The notes beneath the pieces were generated by a model. That model searched no databases. It had not been told where the DNA came from and saw nothing but the letters and a program-made list of their open reading frames with translations. A stretch of DNA of 64,000 bases, taken from the NCBI RefSeq assembly GCF_024529955.1, contig NZ_AP024856.1:124001-188000 (forward strand), in the 5' to 3' direction. The stretch comes from Photobacterium toruni. GTDB lineage: Bacteria; Pseudomonadota; Gammaproteobacteria; Enterobacterales; Vibrionaceae. Position 1 is the stretch's first letter. Each line of letters begins with the position of its first letter. This document shows, in pieces, positions 29,906-39,600 of this stretch. The translations under genes and the position numbers were made by a program.

Positions 29906-31021
29906 ATGAGTAAAGATTGTGGGTGTCCTGCCTGTAATCCTGTTAATCAACGTAATTTTGAATATGTTGCTCCTCGGAAGTTAACGCTTAAAGAGCGTAT
30001 TCATAAACAACGAATGGAAAATTTAGCTGCAAGTGATCGTGCTTTTGAGTATGTCAAAGCTAATGAGACTCGATATGCGGAACATAGGGCATCAATTATG
30101 TCCGAAAGAAAGATGGCTAAAGCTGGTTTACTTGATGCTCTTGAGAATGGAGTTTTAGATACAGCTCATTATGTCGGTGGGATAACTAAAAGCATTGGGG
30201 ATAAAATCACCTCTGATACAGAAGCTTTTGTGGCGTCCGTTATTGATAATCCAAGCATTATACAAAACACAGTGGATAATATAGCCTCAACTCTTATTGA
30301 TGGAATAACATATTTTCCTGATGTTGTTATTGATGAGGTAGCCCCAACTCTAAGTTATGGGGCTAAAAGTAGAACCAATCAGCGGATAGATAATGCTTTA
30401 ACGGGAGTTTCTGATGAGGTTGATGAATTAGGAAATGATTTTGTTAAGCATAATAAAGCCATTAAAAATGGTGATTTTGAGACAGCTGGTAAAATCATAG
30501 GAAAGTATGCATCATCTATGATGTTGCCAACTAAGAAAATTAAAGCAATATCTGAACTATCAAACGAAAGTCGTTTATTTAAAGGTGTTTATAAAGGTAA
30601 TTCAATCATCTTAAAAGACGTTGATATTGTAGATCTGCATTATAAAAAGCGAGAACGTTCTGAATATAATGAATTACGAAAAGGATTTAACAATAATATA
30701 AGAAAGGACTTTTTAAAAGATTTGTCTCTTGATGACAAAGTGATTTCTCAGTTAAAACAACATGGTGTTGGTGATTCTGATATTTTGAAGTTATCAGATG
30801 GGAAGGTTCCTCGTGGTTACCAAGTGCACCATAAAGTTCCTTTAGATGATGGTGGGACGAATGATAAAAATAATCTTGTCTTGATTAGAAGCTCACCTGA
30901 ACATTCTGTTTTCACTACATATCAAAAACAACAAACATCAACTTTGAAAGTTGGAGGGGATGGCGAGATAATAGAATGGCCGATTCCAAACGGAAATGTA
31001 TACCCAAAGGAAGTTAACTGA
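29906..31021 (+). CDS. Orphan HNH-nuclease toxin (probable T6SS cargo effector)
   Basis: 371 residues. The C-terminal domain (about 300-350) carries an HNH signature: GYQVHHKVPLDDGGTNDKNN followed by LVLIRSSPEH, with HH, N and H as metal and catalytic residues. The N terminus begins with a Cys motif, DCGCPACNP, then a basic helical segment and an amphipathic middle region (about 75-190). No Rhs, PAAR or signal peptide is present. It is not linked to a vgrG or adaptor gene and sits between dif-like sites A and B with its immunity gene 1 bp downstream. The short leader could dock to the Cys-rich VgrG tails, but that is speculation. DNA degradation in competitor cells is the expected activity. 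Confidence 0.75.
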   Translation: MSKDCGCPACNPVNQRNFEYVAPRKLTLKERIHKQRMENLAASDRAFEYVKANETRYAEHRASIMSERKMAKAGLLDALENGVLDTAHYVGGITKSIGDKITSDTEAFVASVIDNPSIIQNTVDNIASTLIDGITYFPDVVIDEVAPTLSYGAKSRTNQRIDNALTGVSDEVDELGNDFVKHNKAIKNGDFETAGKIIGKYASSMMLPTKKIKAISELSNESRLFKGVYKGNSIILKDVDIVDLHYKKRERSEYNELRKGFNNNIRKDFLKDLSLDDKVISQLKQHGVGDSDILKLSDGKVPRGYQVHHKVPLDDGGTNDKNNLVLIRSSPEHSVFTTYQKQQTSTLKVGGDGEIIEWPIPNGNVYPKEVN

Positions 31022-31022
31022 T

Positions 31023-31481
31023 ATGAACAATATAGAAAAATTACTTTATATTGAAAATAATAAAGAAATTAAATCATATGGGGAGGGGTTTTTATTGCCT
31101 CCTGCGAGTAAAGAAGATATTGAAAACCTTAAATTAAGAATGAAAAATACATTTGATATGGAATTATCAAACGATTATTTAAGATTGTTATCGTTGTCAG
31201 ATGGTTTTTCGGTAAATGGTTTTAATCTTTATGGTTCGAAAATATTTTCAAATGGATATTTTATTAATGGTCTTTGGGATGCTAATCAAGAATTCAGAGA
31301 AGAACCTTCATTAAATAAGTATATAGCGTATGGCGATGAATCCTCTATGAGGTTGGTTTTTAACATTGAAAATAGTTGTTATGAGGCTGTTGAGTCTATC
31401 TCTTGGGACCATATTGCTAGTTTTGATTCATTCCTTGAATTATTGCAATATGTTTTTAATGATGCTTGTATTTTTAATTAA
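31023..31481 (+). CDS. SUKH (SMI1/KNR4-like) immunity protein
   Basis: 152 residues from the ATG at 31023, one base after the toxin stop, with an AAAGGA-type ribosome site upstream. The sequence has the SUKH pattern: a basic LKLRMKNTFDMELSNDYLRLL helix region, then LSDGFSVNGFNLYGS, with the conserved Gly of the superfamily. SUKH proteins are common immunity partners of HNH and other nuclease toxins, so it most likely neutralises the preceding gene. A terminator follows at 31573. Confidence 0.82.
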   Translation: MNNIEKLLYIENNKEIKSYGEGFLLPPASKEDIENLKLRMKNTFDMELSNDYLRLLSLSDGFSVNGFNLYGSKIFSNGYFINGLWDANQEFREEPSLNKYIAYGDESSMRLVFNIENSCYEAVESISWDHIASFDSFLELLQYVFNDACIFN

Positions 31482-31545
31482 TCAATTGAAAAAATCAATA
31501 AAGGTATGATCTCCTGTTTGTGCATGTTAGTAATATCATATTTTC

Positions 31546-31574
31546 AGTGCGCATAAATAGCTTTGATGTTAAAT
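31546..31574 (+). other. dif-like site B (candidate XerCD attachment site)
   Basis: Best match to dif in the window. XerC-like arm AGTGCGCATAA, spacer ATAGCTT (7 bp), XerD-like arm TGATGTTAAAT. Each arm differs from known vibrio or E. coli dif arms by about one base. It closes the HNH toxin-immunity cassette on its right. Confidence 0.65.
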
Positions 31575-31600
31575 ACCGCCCAATTTGAGGCGGTATCTTT
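31573..31600 (+). terminator. Terminator after the SUKH immunity gene
   Basis: ATACCGCC and GGCGGTAT form an 8-bp perfect stem with an 8-nt loop, followed by CTTTG. It overlaps the right end of dif-like site B. The T tract is short, so efficiency is uncertain. Confidence 0.6.
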
Positions 31601-32097
31601 GTATGTAGCGTAGATTCATGCATTTTATGAGTACCACTTCCTTGTGGTTTTTTTATTTTTCCTAGTTCTACACGTCATGTAGACCTAGGGACGATAGTTC
31701 ATATTTATCGTTAAATACAACTACTTGCTCAGTATTGTATCATTAATTAGGCGTTTATTTTACTTGATGCCTAATAAGCTGTACTTGTTGAATATTATCT
31801 GTACAGTTTGAAAATTATAGAGGTCTGTCTGTTGTTTGCGCCCACATAAAGCTGTGATGTTAGTATGTAATGTCACATAAGATTGATACTGTTAAATACA
31901 GCTGTTTTTATGGAAAAGTCATACTTGGTGTCTAGTGCTAGGTGTTTGTGGCCTTAAAATCGTTTACAGGGGCTATTTGGTGAGGTTTTGGCTGTCTCAT
32001 ACAAAGACATATTTTGTAACTAAAGATATGAGCAAGATTTTTCAAATTAATGTTATATAAATTTAATTTATATCTTGCTGCTTCAAGAGGCTTTTGT
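31601..32097. other. Cassette spacer with further dif-like half site
   Basis: About 500 bp without a recognisable gene. It contains a partial XerD-like arm, TATCGTTAAAT, at 31707-31717 with a poor XerC side, and dif-like site D at 31871-31898. The spacing of these sites suggests very small or emptied cassettes. Confidence 0.4.
31871..31898 (+). other. dif-like site D
   Basis: 11-6-11 layout: ATGTCACATAA, spacer GATTGA, TACTGTTAAAT. The XerD-like arm is identical to that of site A, and the XerC-like arm matches dif at about 7 of 11 positions. Confidence 0.45.
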
Positions 32098-32280
32098 ATG
32101 GATCAAACCGAACGGATAGATAATTATTATATGAATGATATACGAACTCGGTTAGTAGAAAAGTTACATGAGACAAGAAGAACCATAATTTCAGGTGATA
32201 AGGATAAATTAGCTCAAGTTTTAGTTGAACTAGATCTTTATCAAAAAACGTTTGATGATTTATATGAGGGAAGGCTTTAG
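32098..32280 (+). CDS. Small hypothetical protein in a candidate cassette
   Basis: 60 residues from the ATG at 32098, chosen because AAGAGG lies about 10 nt upstream. The sequence (NDIRTRLVEKLHETRRTI, then LAQVLVELDLYQKTFDDL) is helical and charged, with no motif I recognise. It is followed by a terminator at 32302 and flanked by dif-like sites D and a weak site at 32349-32378. It could be an orphan immunity or antitoxin-type gene, but nothing in the sequence proves this. Confidence 0.45.
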   Translation: MDQTERIDNYYMNDIRTRLVEKLHETRRTIISGDKDKLAQVLVELDLYQKTFDDLYEGRL

Positions 32281-32301
32281 TTTCTTCATAATATCTAAAG
32301 A

Positions 32302-32320
32302 GGTCGCTTAGGCGGCCTTT
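32302..32320 (+). terminator. Weak terminator after the small cassette gene
   Basis: GGTCGC pairs with GCGGCC (one T-G pair) around a 4-nt loop, followed by TTT. Confidence 0.45.
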
Positions 32321-32369
32321 GTCGTATCTGGACGTTACCGCGTATTATAGCAGCGATAATCAGCCAAAA

Positions 32370-32705
32370 ATGTTAAATACATACAAGTATTCATCCTATA
32401 CTAATGCGATTGCCCGTTTGAAGAAGGAGGGGCAATTACGAGAAGATGTTGAGCAACGACAAGTAAAATACCTTAATAATGGTATCGAGTCTGATCACGC
32501 GCCTATTAAGAAACTCATTGTCGCCACCGGTGGACTTAAAATACGAAAACGTGCATGGTCAACGATTCAAGGATTTGAATCATTACGGATGTTGAACAAA
32601 GGCCAATTTGATTTTTGGTTACGCAATGATGAACATCAAACTCTTGTGCGGGAGAGATCCGCCTTCATTAATCGTCTCTTCAATATTGACGTTGTTTCCC
32701 AGTAA
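32370..32705 (+). pseudogene. C-terminal fragment of an IS6-family transposase
   Basis: The frame encodes about 111 residues like the end of IS6/IS26-type DDE transposases: NAIARLKKEGQLREDVEQRQ, then VKYLNNGIESDH, which carries the terminal catalytic Glu, then TIQGFESLRMLNKGQFDFW. The N-terminal helix-turn-helix and both Asp residues are missing. Homology begins at a GTTAAATAC word that forms the XerD-like arm of a weak dif-like site (32349-32378), as if a recombination cut the element there. A TTTGCAAC word at about 32756 resembles the IS6 right terminal repeat. Confidence 0.75.
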
Positions 32706-32962
32706 TAATGAATCAGTTGTAGGACTCATTTACCTGCTCTGATTATTTGCAACAAACCCAACGCATGGGTGTTGAGCCGTACCAACGGACACATCAAGGG
32801 ATGATGTCAGGAGTAAAGTGTTTCCATTTGAATTCGGAGTTGGCCATAGGAGAAGACTCGGAAGAAGGTTATACCTATTCATATTCAATTAACGTAAATT
32901 TATAATTATCTATCAGTCGGAATATTTAGATTATTTAACATTCAACAAATATATTTTTACAG

Positions 32963-33014
32963 GCAAATTATCGCTCAGTGGGCAAGTTCTTGCTTAACTT
33001 AGGCAATAACCTGC
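32963..33014 (+). promoter_or_regulatory. Three-site palindrome cluster upstream of hcp copy 2 (candidate VasH enhancer)
   Basis: GCAAATTATCGC (32963-32974), GCAAGTTCTTGC (32982-32993, perfect) and GCAATAACCTGC (33003-33014), starting 19 and 21 bp apart. This nearly reproduces the layout before hcp copy 1 although the surrounding sequence differs, which argues for selection on the sites. The -24 box begins 53 bp further on. The rest of 32706-33141 has no gene. Confidence 0.6.
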
Positions 33015-33066
33015 TTGATTCTGATATAAATCTTTTAAATCACATTAATATCAATAACTTAATAAT

Positions 33067-33081
33067 TGGCATAAAACCTGC
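33067..33081 (+). promoter_or_regulatory. Sigma-54 (-24/-12) promoter of hcp copy 2
   Basis: TGGCATAAAACCTGC has the GG-N10-GC spacing and close matches to both boxes. It lies 61 bp before the ATG. Confidence 0.75.
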
Positions 33082-33141
33082 TTAATTAGATGTGTTTTCG
33101 TAGTTATCTCTACGTTTTTCTAATTAAACTAGGACATTACA

Positions 33142-33660
33142 ATGCCAACTCCTTGTTATATTTCTATCCAAGGCCAAACTCAGGGCAATATCACTGCAGG
33201 CGCATTCACTGCCGATTCAGTGGGTAACATTTACGTTGAAGGTCATGAAGACCAAATGCTAGTGCAAGAATTTAAGCATGTCGTAACCGTGCCGACTGAC
33301 CCACAGTCAGGTCAACCGTCTGGCCAACGTGTCCATAAGCCTTTTAAATTTACTGTGGCATTGAACAAAGCCGTTCCGCTAATGTACAACTCATTGGCAT
33401 CAGGTGAAATGCTACCAACCGTTGAACTTAAGTGGTACCGCACTTCTGTTGAAGGTAAGCAAGAGCACTATTTCACAACAACGTTAACAGACGCAACGAT
33501 TGTTAATATCGATAATCAAATGCCACATTGCCAAGATTCAACCAAAGCTGATTTTACTCAACTGATTGAAATCTCTATGGCTTACCGCAAAATTAATTGG
33601 GATCACACGGTTTCAGGTACTTCAGGTGCTGATGACTGGCGTGCGCCGCTAGAAGCGTAA
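33142..33660 (+). CDS. hcp: T6SS tail-tube protein Hcp, copy 2
   Basis: 172 residues, identical in protein sequence to copy 1 at 20576, with only a few silent base changes by eye. It has its own sigma-54 promoter and palindrome cluster. The near identity over 12.5 kb of separation indicates recent duplication or gene conversion, and the pair offers homology for swapping the intervening effector genes. Confidence 0.98.
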   Translation: MPTPCYISIQGQTQGNITAGAFTADSVGNIYVEGHEDQMLVQEFKHVVTVPTDPQSGQPSGQRVHKPFKFTVALNKAVPLMYNSLASGEMLPTVELKWYRTSVEGKQEHYFTTTLTDATIVNIDNQMPHCQDSTKADFTQLIEISMAYRKINWDHTVSGTSGADDWRAPLEA

Positions 33661-33677
33661 TTCTAAGTATAACTATT

Positions 33678-33707
33678 GCCCGTACTGTTTCGACCGTGCG
33701 GGCTTTT
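33678..33707 (+). terminator. Leaky terminator between hcp and vgrG, copy 2
   Basis: Same stem as copy 1 (GCCCGTAC with GTGCGGGC, then TTTTA). The second perfect hairpin (TGCTAAGGC, GCCTTAGCA) follows at 33722-33750. Confidence 0.7.
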
Positions 33708-33772
33708 ATCGTTTATGTCTTTGCTAAGGCATTAATTGATCGCCTTAGCAGAGATTTAATTGAGGTAATATC

Positions 33773-35842
33773 ATGGCACAACAGACAGGATTACAATTTA
33801 CCTTTACCGTTGAAGGGCTTGATGCATCAACGTTTGCTGTGACTGAGTTTAAAGGCAACGATACCTTGTCTTTACCTTTTTCGTTTACAGTCAATTTGGC
33901 CAGCCGCAACCCAAGTTTGTCCCCTACCGAAACCATTGATCGCAATGCTACACTAACGGTTTGGCAACAGGGCACATTACAGCAGCAATGGCATGGTATC
34001 GTGCGCCAATTCACTCAGGGCGATACGGGCCATAGCCACACAATTTATCACATTGAACTTGTGCCACCTTTGGCGCGGTTAGCCTTGCGTCAAAACAGTC
34101 GTATTTTTCAAACACAAACGGTGCCTGAAATTATCTCTATCTTGCTGCAAGAAATGGGCATTAATGACTATAGTTTTGCGATCAGTCGCCAATTGGTACA
34201 GCGTGAATATTGCGTACAATACCGTGAAAGTGATTTAGCCTTTATCGATAGAATCGCCGCTGAAGAAGGAATACTTTATTACTTCAATCATAGTAGCAAT
34301 AAAAACACCCTCATCTTTACTGACGATACCCAACAGGCGGCAAGTTTAGCTGAGCCTCTTGCTTACAACAGTCGTAGTGGTGGTAGCAGTAGCGTACCGT
34401 TTATTCGAACCTTTGCACGTAATACCCAAATTTGCTCATCATCCGCTCAACTAAAAGACTACAGTTTTAAAAAAACCGCTTATAGTTTTTTGCAAACCTC
34501 TGCAGCTAAAGAAGCAGATTATCAACAAGCCACGTATGAGCATTTTGATTATCCTGGTCGTTATAAAGACGATGTAAGTGGTAAGCCCTTTGTGCAGTTT
34601 CGAATTGAATCATTACGACGCGATGCCCAGACGGCTAATGCAAAAAGTAATGTGCCCACTATTCTACCAGGGGTGAAATTTACCCTGCAAGGGCATGATG
34701 ATGATACCTGTAATCGTGATTGGTTGATCATTGCCGTCACGCACATGGGTACTCAACCCCAAGCATTGGAAGAAGCAGGCGGTGAAGGAGCAACGACTTA
34801 TAATAATGAGTTTATTGTCATCCCGGCGCATCGTCCTTGGCGCCCGCCATTTAACGTAAAGCCGCGGGTGGATGGCCCACAAATCGCCAAAGTTGTCGGC
34901 CCTGAAGGGGAAGAGATTTATTGTGATGCATTTGGTCGCGTCAAAATTCAATTCCCTTGGGATCGTTACAGTAACAGTGATGACAAAGCAAGCTGTTGGG
35001 TACGAGTCTCTCAAGGTTGGGCGGGCAGTCAATATGGTATGGTTGCCCTTCCCCGCGTTGATCATGAAGTCATTGTTAGTTTTTTAGAAGGCGATCCCGA
35101 TCAGCCTATTATTACCGGCCGCACCTATAACGCGACAAACCAACCCCCTTATGAGTTACCCGCCCATAAAACCCGTACGGTATTAAGAACAGAAACTCAC
35201 CAAGGCGATGGCTATAATGAACTGCGTTTTGAAGACCAAGCTGGTAAAGAGGAAATCTATGTTCATGCCCAAAAGGATGTCAACGTATTAGTTGAAAATG
35301 ACCGTACCGACAACATTAAACACAATTTACACCTTGATGTAGAAAATGAACGTTTTAGTCATATTAAAGTGAATGATCATTTAACGGTTGAGGGTGAAAG
35401 TCGCCAACACACCAAAGGCAACTATACGCTGGCGGTTGATGGCAGCTTACACATGAAACAAGGTAAAGCCTTACTGCTCGATGCGGGTAATGAAGTGCAT
35501 CTCAAAGCAGGCAGCAAAATTGTCATTGAAGCCGGTGCGGAATTAACCCTTAAAGCAGGCGGTAGCTTTGTCAAAATTGATGCATCAGGTGTATCAATAT
35601 CGGGGGTTGCGATTAATCTCAATTCAGGCGGCAGTGCTGGAAGTGGTTCTGGCTATGCGGGTGTTTTACCATTATTACCGGGGGCGGTTGAAGCGGCCGT
35701 GACGTTAAATACTGTGTCTCCAATCGTTTGGTCGCACCAACTTGAAGCCATGAAAGGGAATACAATCGTTTGGTCACAACAACTTGAAGCCATGAAAGGG
35801 AATACACCAGTTTGCGAAGTTTGTATGGAGAATGAGCAATGA
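33773..35842 (+). CDS. vgrG: T6SS spike protein VgrG, copy 2
   Basis: 689 residues with the same gp27-like, OB-fold and beta-helix layout as copy 1, and nearly the same sequence up to about residue 600. The tail is different: after a GSGYAG stretch and [14 protein letters not shown] it carries a 14-residue tandem duplication ([14 protein letters not shown] then [17 protein letters not shown] 35723-35806) and ends [10 protein letters not shown] with a CxxC. The tail probably selects the downstream adaptor and effector. Its TGA overlaps the next ATG. Confidence 0.97.
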   Translation: MAQQTGLQFTFTVEGLDASTFAVTEFKGNDTLSLPFSFTVNLASRNPSLSPTETIDRNATLTVWQQGTLQQQWHGIVRQFTQGDTGHSHTIYHIELVPPLARLALRQNSRIFQTQTVPEIISILLQEMGINDYSFAISRQLVQREYCVQYRESDLAFIDRIAAEEGILYYFNHSSNKNTLIFTDDTQQAASLAEPLAYNSRSGGSSSVPFIRTFARNTQICSSSAQLKDYSFKKTAYSFLQTSAAKEADYQQATYEHFDYPGRYKDDVSGKPFVQFRIESLRRDAQTANAKSNVPTILPGVKFTLQGHDDDTCNRDWLIIAVTHMGTQPQALEEAGGEGATTYNNEFIVIPAHRPWRPPFNVKPRVDGPQIAKVVGPEGEEIYCDAFGRVKIQFPWDRYSNSDDKASCWVRVSQGWAGSQYGMVALPRVDHEVIVSFLEGDPDQPIITGRTYNATNQPPYELPAHKTRTVLRTETHQGDGYNELRFEDQAGKEEIYVHAQKDVNVLVENDRTDNIKHNLHLDVENERFSHIKVNDHLTVEGESRQHTKGNYTLAVDGSLHMKQGKALLLDAGNEVHLKAGSKIVIEAGAELTLKAGGSFVKIDASGVSISGVAINLNSGGSAGSGSGYAGVLPLLPGAVEAAVTLNTVSPIVWSHQLEAMKGNTIVWSQQLEAMKGNTPVCEVCMENEQ

Positions 35843-36690
35843 GTTTTACTACTGAGCTCCCTTTGCCGATCCCCGATTTTAACGTCCTCAATAAAGAGGC
35901 CTGCTTTCTTATCCTTGATGGCAGCCAAATTGAAAAACTTGAGTTGTTATTACTGCAACAAGATTTGCAACCTCAAGCTATTTGCCCGATACGCTTTTTA
36001 CCTCTAAGAGAAGTCTCATCATTCATTGTTAAGCTAACTTCAGCCGCTATGTCTTGGTTTACTCAATATAACCACGCAAATGTTGGATATATCATTAGTA
36101 GTGAAGCCAGTATCGAACAGCTTGCCATCATACTGTCGGATTTCTTTGAAGTTCTTTCGGCATATGGCTCTAAGGTGTTTTTTAAAGTTGGGCAACCAGA
36201 AGCAATGAATGTGATCTTAAACGATCAAGAATGTCATCTCTGGGAATCGTTATCTAAAGTTTGGCTACCTACACGGAAAGGCTGGGTTTCGCTTAATCAC
36301 GACGAAACTATAAGCACAAAATCACAGCCAGAAACCTATCACTTATCTGACCAACAGTGGAAACAATTAGGTGATATCACACGCCGAAATACAGTCGAAA
36401 AAGTACATCAACATTTGACTACTTACTTCCCAATGGCGCTAAAACAGCATAATGCTCCCCTGCTATGGACAGAAGAATGGGTGAAAAATGCCCATGATAT
36501 GCACTTTGAAACAGATACCGATGTCCTCCATTTTTTTAATATTCTCGCATTACTCGGAGAGAATGTGTTAAAGACTGATCGCTATCCTCATATCAAGCAA
36601 TTATTAGAAACACCATCAGCGCAAACACCGTCAATGCGAGTTACAAAGGCTGATGAACTCGCCCATAAGGAGATCTCTCATGTCAAGTGA
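35839..36690 (+). CDS. DUF4123 effector adaptor for the VasX-like effector
   Basis: 283 residues. It shares the DUF4123 layout (an N-terminal [14 protein letters not shown] segment, a central region with [14 protein letters not shown], a helical C terminus) but is clearly divergent from the first adaptor at 23240, as expected for a different effector. ATGA overlap with vgrG upstream and an 11-bp overlap with the effector downstream indicate coupling. Confidence 0.82.
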   Translation: MSFTTELPLPIPDFNVLNKEACFLILDGSQIEKLELLLLQQDLQPQAICPIRFLPLREVSSFIVKLTSAAMSWFTQYNHANVGYIISSEASIEQLAIILSDFFEVLSAYGSKVFFKVGQPEAMNVILNDQECHLWESLSKVWLPTRKGWVSLNHDETISTKSQPETYHLSDQQWKQLGDITRRNTVEKVHQHLTTYFPMALKQHNAPLLWTEEWVKNAHDMHFETDTDVLHFFNILALLGENVLKTDRYPHIKQLLETPSAQTPSMRVTKADELAHKEISHVK

Positions 36691-39600
36691 TGCTTACAAT
36701 GCTGCAAAAATTGGTGGGTCAGCTAGCCCTAGTTCACCTGCGGGAGCCTGTCCGCTACAAGCTAAACAAATCGGTATTATTCCGGTTCGGTATGCTATTG
36801 ATGGTGTGATGGGAGAAGCCCCCTCTTATCCATTACCTGACGGGACTCATTGGAAGCCGCCCTTTAAACTTCATCAACATTATACGCTTCGTCAGCTTCG
36901 TGACGGTTGGCTGTATGTATTTAGTGAAAAGCTGAAAGTACTTCATACCTATAAAATTGAAGGTGAAATTTTTACGGCTCAACATGAAGGCGGTACTTGT
37001 GCATCATGTTTAACCTATGATTCCGATGATACAATTTGGCTTAGCTACGCGCATCAAGCTTGGACGTCACGTATTGTTACACTATTCAGTAATGAGGAAA
37101 AATGCCGCAAAAAATGGATGCGGCTGTTAAATATCTCGGCATTTAAACGGAGTATGAATGGACCTCATGCTGGAATGGCGAAAAATCTTGAGTCTTCAGT
37201 GGCTGATATTGGCTCTGTTAGTCAAGATATCATTAATGGTTTTTCAATCACCTCGACACCATTAGAGGCTGACACGTCTACGTCAGAGGGTGAGTTTAGT
37301 CGAACTAAAAAAGCGATTGCAGCCCCGACTTATCAAGCGGCCCTTCCAAACGCTAATGTCGATAATGGTTTATTCATTGCGCTAGAAGATCCATTGGCTG
37401 ATATTACCGACATTGCGTTGAAATTAGGTACATTTCAAGCACAAAAAGAATACATCTTTGGTAGTGATACAGATAAACACAAACTGCTGATGTCAGAGTT
37501 TACCCGTTCTATTGCACGTGTACCTTATGACCCAAAAACTGCGCCAATGGCATTGAAAAATAAACTAAAAGACAGTCCATTGGAGACATTAAAGTTTGAG
37601 GCTGCTTTAAATGAGTACTTACGCTATCAATTCCCACTGAGTCAAATGCAATATGGGAGTGAAGCTTATGCTGCTTATGCCTTATCTTCTGATACGGTAC
37701 GTAGCGCTACACGAAATACACTCCAAAATACTTATAGTTACACTCCAACAGATAAAGATATTGAACACTTCAAAAGTAGAGAAAAAAATATTGGTGAAAT
37801 CAACTGGGAGCTAATGTCTACGTTCCTCACCAATAAGTATAACGACCTAGATAAACTAGAAGGTGAAGCAGCACCGTTAATTGAAGATCTCGACAATGCG
37901 TTAATATCATTGGGAGAAGATGCATTACGCGTCGGTATTGATATTGAAAGTGAACAGGGACAAAGCTTCCTCAATCAATTGTTCTCACAATTATTTTCTT
38001 TAATGACCGCTGTATCAAAGGATTGGAAAGCCGCCCAAAAACAGTCACTACTGGCACTGGCGCCTTATTATTACAGCCCTGAATTTCAATCTGTGATCCA
38101 TACGCAAATATCGAATGATGCGGTATCATTTTCAAGTTCAAGTGATATTACCAATATGGTCTCTCGTATTGGTGAAAGCTACGGATTGCTTGTTGATGGA
38201 CGTATTCCTGACACCGATGATGCGATAAAGGCAACACTCGTTGCTGCAAAAAGCGCATTTTCAAAGGCAAGCAGTTCAGCTTGGAAAGGACTGATGGATA
38301 GTCTGTTTCCATACCATTTTTCAGGTAAAAATGGGTTGGCTTCTGGACTACAGCTTATTGTCGCTCGAAGTTTAGTGAGCAAAGAGAATAAAATTCAAAT
38401 TTCTTCAGATTATAGTACGCAATTGGCGAAGTTTAATAAGACGTTAACCCCCTTTCTTCAACAAGCAGAGCGTCAATCTGGTCAGTTACATTCCCAGAAT
38501 ACAACCGCAATGCGTAATGCACTGGCGAAGACAAAACAACAAATCGCAAATCATATTGCACAAGAAATGCCACTATTGATCACGTTTGAAAAAGAGGCCA
38601 TGAATACTGCGGTGCGTGAAAAACTGACTGCGTCAATTGTAGGGCTTCGTTCTCGTATTGGCCAATCAATGGAAAGTATTAATGGTGCAGGCACTGTTAT
38701 TGGTGGATTTGCAGCAATTTGCAACCTTTGGAATTTATCGGTTGTGTCTAAGCAAGTGGCCTCTAAACTTAATAATGCGAGTTCGACCCAAGAGCAAGCG
38801 GATGTGTATATCGAATTGGCATCAACGATATCGTGGACCCTCTCTGCATTTGCGGGAGTGGGGCGTGATGCGCAAGTGATACCAAACGAATTTATTAAAA
38901 AGTCAGTTCAAGCTGCTTTGAGAACAGCCAGCAACATTGAACCACAAGTTATCATAAAACGCTTTGCGGCCGCGGCGAAAGTAACCGCTATCTTTGGTTT
39001 GTTTGCGGCCAGTACAGAAATGTACTTAACAGGTCGACAATGGAGTCAGTCAGATGATGCTTTTGAAAGAGTATTACTGATAGGTAAAATTGGGGCTCTT
39101 TTTGCTCAAGGTGTCGTTTCTCTAGCTCAATTAGCTTATATAACTAGTAATGTTGCAATTGGTAGTATTGTTGCGGCTTGGATGGTCAGTACCTTATTCT
39201 ATGCAGGTCTTGCTTACCTAATCTTCTCGGGTTTGTATAATTATTTTCATCGCGATGAAATGCAAAAGTGGTTAAAAGGTTCAACTTGGGGTAAGTCACC
39301 TAAAACACAAACACCAGAACAAGAGTTAATGGGGCTAGAAAATATCATCTGGAAGCCTAAGATCGAATTGACTAAGGACAGTGTCGATATATATTTGCCC
39401 TCTTATCTCTTCGATGATGAAAAGCAACATTTAGATTTACAAATCGTTGTACAGAAAAAGTCTAAAAATATAAATTTGAGTTATGCGCCTCCTCACATCA
39501 TCCAAGAAGAAATGAATAAACCGCGGAAAGTGATGATTGATGTCTCTCAAGCTAAACGTAAAAAAACGGCGAACGGTGTCTCTTATATTGCTGTTCCTGT

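Noticed and set aside
29821..32380. Integron attC sites, because GTTAAAT fits the GTTRRRY core
   Set aside because: No matching complementary RYYYAAC ends or long imperfect palindromes, and no integron integrase in the window.
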